In this document: one piece after another, positions 61,153 to 64,000 of the stretch
How the letters are laid out: each line of letters starts with the position of its first letter
Position numbering within the stretch: position 1 is the stretch's first letter
Origin: Lactobacillus panisapium
GTDB lineage: Bacteria; Bacillota; Bacilli; Lactobacillales; Lactobacillaceae
DNA length: 64,000 bases
Reading direction: 5' to 3'
NCBI RefSeq assembly: GCF_019469265.1
Contig: NZ_CP048268.1
Coordinates: 1,567,001 to 1,631,000, forward strand
The notes under the pieces: model-generated
Seen by the model: the letters and a program-made list of their open reading frames with translations, nothing else
Databases searched by the model: none
What the model was told of the DNA's origin: nothing
Translations under genes and position numbers: made by a program

Positions 61153-63774
61153 CTAGATTGGCTTAATTAAGGTAATCAGGTCGTATGGCGCAACTTGGTA
61201 GTCTTGCGCGATTGTTTCTTCCAAGCCATTAACCACAATGAAACCTTCATCTTTTAGGTAAGAGACATCCTGAGTTTCACCGGTAAGATTTGATAAGCGT
61301 AAAACTAGGTTATCTTTAACGGTATAAGCTGGGTACAAAGCAGCCACTTCCAGATCGGGCTTAAGGTTAAGCCAGGATTGCGTGCGTGCAAGTTTTGGCA
61401 AATCTGGTGCAAACTCAATATCCCATAGTTTGTTATCCAGACGATTGACGAACAAATTGTATTTTTGCAACTGGTAACTAACAGACGGTGAATACCACTT
61501 AGTTAATTGCTTTGATAAACTTTCTTCGGTCACCGGCTGGGAACTGGTGGCATATAGTCCAAAAGTAAATTCATTAGGGCCCTGTTCTTGTGCCATTGGC
61601 GTTGGCATCATAATGTGGCCTACCGAAGTGGTATCACCCGAAGCACGTCCAGGACGCCACAATAAGTCGGGTTTACCCAACTGGCCAGTTGTCGCCATTA
61701 ACGTAATGTAGAGTGCATCCCCTACTTTTTCGTATTCCTTTTGCCCTGTCCCTAGGAAATACAACCCTTGATTTTGATTTCTTAGACCAACCATGCGGTC
61801 AAACAAGTAAATATTAACGGGTTTTTCGACAAACTCATCATTCCAGTTGGTTGCAATTGGTTCATTTTTAGTTTCGCGAAAACCGCCCTGAATTTGTGCG
61901 TGCGCATAGTCAGTTTCAATATCAGTCTTCAGCCGCAACCGTAAGCGATGTGCCAGTACTTGGTTATCGATAATTAGCTTAGCCGTAATCACCTTTGCCT
62001 CGTCGGTGATTGACAGCAGCAACTGGTAATTAACATCCTTTATTTTGCTCTCGGCGGTGGACACCCGATCTGCCAGGTCGTACGGTAATTGCCACTTACC
62101 CTTCAGAGTCAAGCTTTCGATTCCTGGTGCCGCCTGTTTATGGATAATGCCATTCCACGGTAAGCGCACCTCGCTATCACCCCTTAATGGTGAAAAATCG
62201 TAGGTATCGCCATCATTGGCCTGGTCATAAATGCTGATGACATCACTGAAGGTTTTATTCTTGGTAATCAAATAGAACTTGCCTTCTTCAAAGACTAATT
62301 CAACGTGTTTATTGCCAATTGAGCTGCCACTTTCTTCTTGCAGCTCCGGAGCAGCATGCGTGCTGTCATTAAAGTGCAGCACCTGATAGCCCAAACCAGC
62401 CATCTTAACGTGCAGGCTAACTTTAAGTTTAAAGTAACCTGGTTCATCCTTAAACTCATAACCGTTGGGTGTTAACTGCATAATATGTGGCCGCGCTTTA
62501 ATTTCTTCTTTAGCAACAATCACCGCTTCATTTTCTGCTGGAAATTCTATCTGGGAAGTTGGGCTAATGATAGTCACGGTCTTACGACCATCAAATTCAG
62601 TTGGGTCCAGGTTAAAAATAAGAACATCATGGTCATTTAATTTTAGTCGCTGAGCCAAGCGCTTCTTAACGTAATTTTCCACTCCTTCCGCAATTTCAGT
62701 TGCCTGCTTAATGCGCTGATTGATATCAAGCGCAACATTGTCGGTCACGCTGCCACCCAATGTATCATGCGGTTGTAATTCAAACAGCAGTTTCCACAAT
62801 TTGATCACAATGCCGTTTGAAATAGGGATACCAGCATACTTGGCAATTAACATTAATGGTTCAACCCTCTTGGTAATAAGCTGTTCAAGCTTAAAGTTGC
62901 TCCGCTTATTGCGTGAACGAACCGAGCCAATTGTACGGTGAACGCGTGAATAAGTTGGGTAGCGTAATTCACCCTGATATTCTGGTAATTTTTGTCCACG
63001 TAATTTGGCCATAAATTCTGGATAAGTCCCAATAACTACGTCATGCTTAGAATATTTATTCACCTGCTTGAGTGTATGCGCGAGGTCATGAATAATATTC
63101 ATCTGGTCAATGCCTGAAGGAATCAGAACCTCTTGGTTATTGCCGTTTAACGCTTCAAATTCAATTCCCTGATCCAGCCTGTTTTTGACAAAGTCCGCTA
63201 AATTTTGTTTTGATTCTAAATCAATTTGACCAGTGTAATAGCCCAAAGGGAAGTTGGCCGCAAAGACCGCCTTACCGCCAAGGGCTTTCCACTTAAAGTA
63301 AACAGAATTAGTCTGGCGCTTAAAGTTAGTCCCGCGCCACGATAAGAAATCATGAATTCCAACTTGGCGCAAAATCATTGGCAAATTAGCATTAAAGCCA
63401 AACGTATCGGGTAAATATCCCAGCATCATTGGCTCACCGTAATTTTTGCGGGCATCCAAGATGCCGATAATCAAGTTGCGTAAGAGTGATTCGGCATTGG
63501 GCACTAGCGCATCTGTCTGTGTGTACCAGGGGCCAATGAACAACTGCTTACGCTCAACTAGGTCGTGAATCCGGCTCTTGGCTTCAGGGTGAATTTCTAC
63601 ATATTCATCTACAATTGACATCTGGCCGTCGAGCGTGAAATTGGCTTCTGGATGCTGCTCGAGTTCATCAAGAACCTCAGTAAAGAGCTGATCACTCAAT
63701 ACTTGGGCATCCTGCGTTGTGAAATACCATTCTCTGTCCCAATGAGTGTGATTTACAAAATATGCTTTAACCAT
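61153..63774 (-). CDS. Alpha-mannosidase, GH38
   Basis: 873 residues, the usual size of bacterial GH38 enzymes. The zinc-site opening is NHTHWDREW (8-16), the nucleophile Asp is in GYLPDTFGFNANLP (Asp123), and a further metal-site His is in ELQPHDTLGGSVTDN. The C-terminal half is the beta-sandwich of the family. There is no signal peptide, so it acts on short or phosphorylated mannosides inside the cell. Relatives hydrolyse alpha-mannosides of N-glycans or 6-phospho-mannosyl-glycerate (MngB type), and sequence alone does not decide between them. AGGAG precedes the ATG. It follows the partial upstream gene by eight bases and continues into the regulator and kinase genes, forming one operon. 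Confidence 0.92.
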   Translation of the reverse strand: MVKAYFVNHTHWDREWYFTTQDAQVLSDQLFTEVLDELEQHPEANFTLDGQMSIVDEYVEIHPEAKSRIHDLVERKQLFIGPWYTQTDALVPNAESLLRNLIIGILDARKNYGEPMMLGYLPDTFGFNANLPMILRQVGIHDFLSWRGTNFKRQTNSVYFKWKALGGKAVFAANFPLGYYTGQIDLESKQNLADFVKNRLDQGIEFEALNGNNQEVLIPSGIDQMNIIHDLAHTLKQVNKYSKHDVVIGTYPEFMAKLRGQKLPEYQGELRYPTYSRVHRTIGSVRSRNKRSNFKLEQLITKRVEPLMLIAKYAGIPISNGIVIKLWKLLFELQPHDTLGGSVTDNVALDINQRIKQATEIAEGVENYVKKRLAQRLKLNDHDVLIFNLDPTEFDGRKTVTIISPTSQIEFPAENEAVIVAKEEIKARPHIMQLTPNGYEFKDEPGYFKLKVSLHVKMAGLGYQVLHFNDSTHAAPELQEESGSSIGNKHVELVFEEGKFYLITKNKTFSDVISIYDQANDGDTYDFSPLRGDSEVRLPWNGIIHKQAAPGIESLTLKGKWQLPYDLADRVSTAESKIKDVNYQLLLSITDEAKVITAKLIIDNQVLAHRLRLRLKTDIETDYAHAQIQGGFRETKNEPIATNWNDEFVEKPVNIYLFDRMVGLRNQNQGLYFLGTGQKEYEKVGDALYITLMATTGQLGKPDLLWRPGRASGDTTSVGHIMMPTPMAQEQGPNEFTFGLYATSSQPVTEESLSKQLTKWYSPSVSYQLQKYNLFVNRLDNKLWDIEFAPDLPKLARTQSWLNLKPDLEVAALYPAYTVKDNLVLRLSNLTGETQDVSYLKDEGFIVVNGLEETIAQDYQVAPYDLITLIKPI

Positions 63775-63782
63775 AATTTCTC

Positions 63783-64000
63783 CTAATATTCAAAATAAAC
63801 TGTTATTAACTTGGCATGCGTCAATTCGGGTAAAACAACCTGCTTTTTAACCGGCGTCAATGACCTGACTTTTTTACCACGTAAATCTACGATTTCGATT
63901 TTTTGCGGCAATTTAGTAAAAGTGATGCGTTCCTGGATGGGGTGCTCTTTGGGGTTATACATCCTGATGATGTATCCCGGACGCTCATGATCTTTTTGAA
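63783..64000 (-). CDS. C-terminal end of a probable glycoside hydrolase
   Basis: The reverse strand is open from the window edge to TAG at 63783-63785, giving the last 72 or so residues of a protein. It contains RMYNPKEHPIQERITF, EIVDLRGKKV and ends ITVYFEY. The RMYNP-x5-Q opening and short beta-strands look like the C-terminal beta-sandwich of GH38 alpha-mannosidases, so a second GH38 gene is the best guess. Its stop overlaps the ribosome site of the mannosidase at 61153-63774, so the two are co-transcribed. Confidence 0.5.
   Translation of the reverse strand, partial: QKDHERPGYIIRMYNPKEHPIQERITFTKLPQKIEIVDLRGKKVRSLTPVKKQVVLPELTHAKLITVYFEY

Overview
The window is AT-rich Firmicute DNA and most likely comes from a Lactobacillus of the L. 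delbrueckii group. The evidence is the C-terminal S-layer-type (SLAP) wall-binding repeats on two giant proteins, MucBP/Mub-type surface domains, a cellobiose-type PTS with a 6-phospho-beta-glucosidase, Rgg-type regulators, cre-like boxes and AGGAG ribosome binding sites. The combination of giant SLAP adhesins, several BspA-type LRR proteins and glycan-sugar genes recalls gut symbionts such as the bee-associated Firm-5 lactobacilli. That species-level guess is inference.

Layout. 1-3.8 kb holds housekeeping genes: the end of a TSUP permease, a degenerate HAD-fold protein, a DJ-1/PfpI protein, a penicillin V acylase/bile salt hydrolase family enzyme and a TatD-type hydrolase. 3.8-5.6 kb is a two-gene ABC system whose ATPase has an eroded Walker A. 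6.0-12.8 kb is the most unusual accessory block. It has two paralogous Rgg-like regulators, two candidate micropeptide genes (38 and 16 codons) plus a 9-codon one, and a five-gene operon encoding a small secreted DUF2712/bacteriocin-like protein, three small membrane proteins and an ABC ATPase. A further secreted protein of unknown function lies upstream of it.

13.0-16.6 kb is a beta-glucoside unit: PTS EIIC, GH1 6-phospho-beta-glucosidase and a divergent GntR/HutC regulator, with a perfect inverted-repeat operator and a cre-like site between the divergent genes.

16.6-56.7 kb is almost wholly cell-surface genes on the minus strand. Four tandem BspA/DUF285 LRR proteins with MucBP-like domains and no recognisable wall anchor come first, followed by a small YolD-like gene. 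Then come two giant adhesins of 5553 and 4134 residues with the same architecture: an unusual KxYKxGKxW-like signal, a pectate-lyase-like beta-helix head, MucBP-like domains, a very long 81-residue DUF1542-type helical stalk, a Ser/Gly/Asn low-complexity segment and four SLAP repeats. The stalk of the first contains about 22 nearly identical 243-bp units, and its Ser-rich segment is built from 15-bp units with larger segmental duplications.

57.7-64 kb is a sugar-salvage region on the minus strand: a SemiSWEET, a ROK sugar kinase, a PRD/EIIA-type regulator, a GH38 alpha-mannosidase and the C-terminus of another protein resembling a GH38 C-terminal domain. It probably releases mannose-type sugars from glycans and phosphorylates them.

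No tRNA, rRNA, CRISPR array or intact insertion sequence was seen. All homology calls come from reading motifs; no database search was run.
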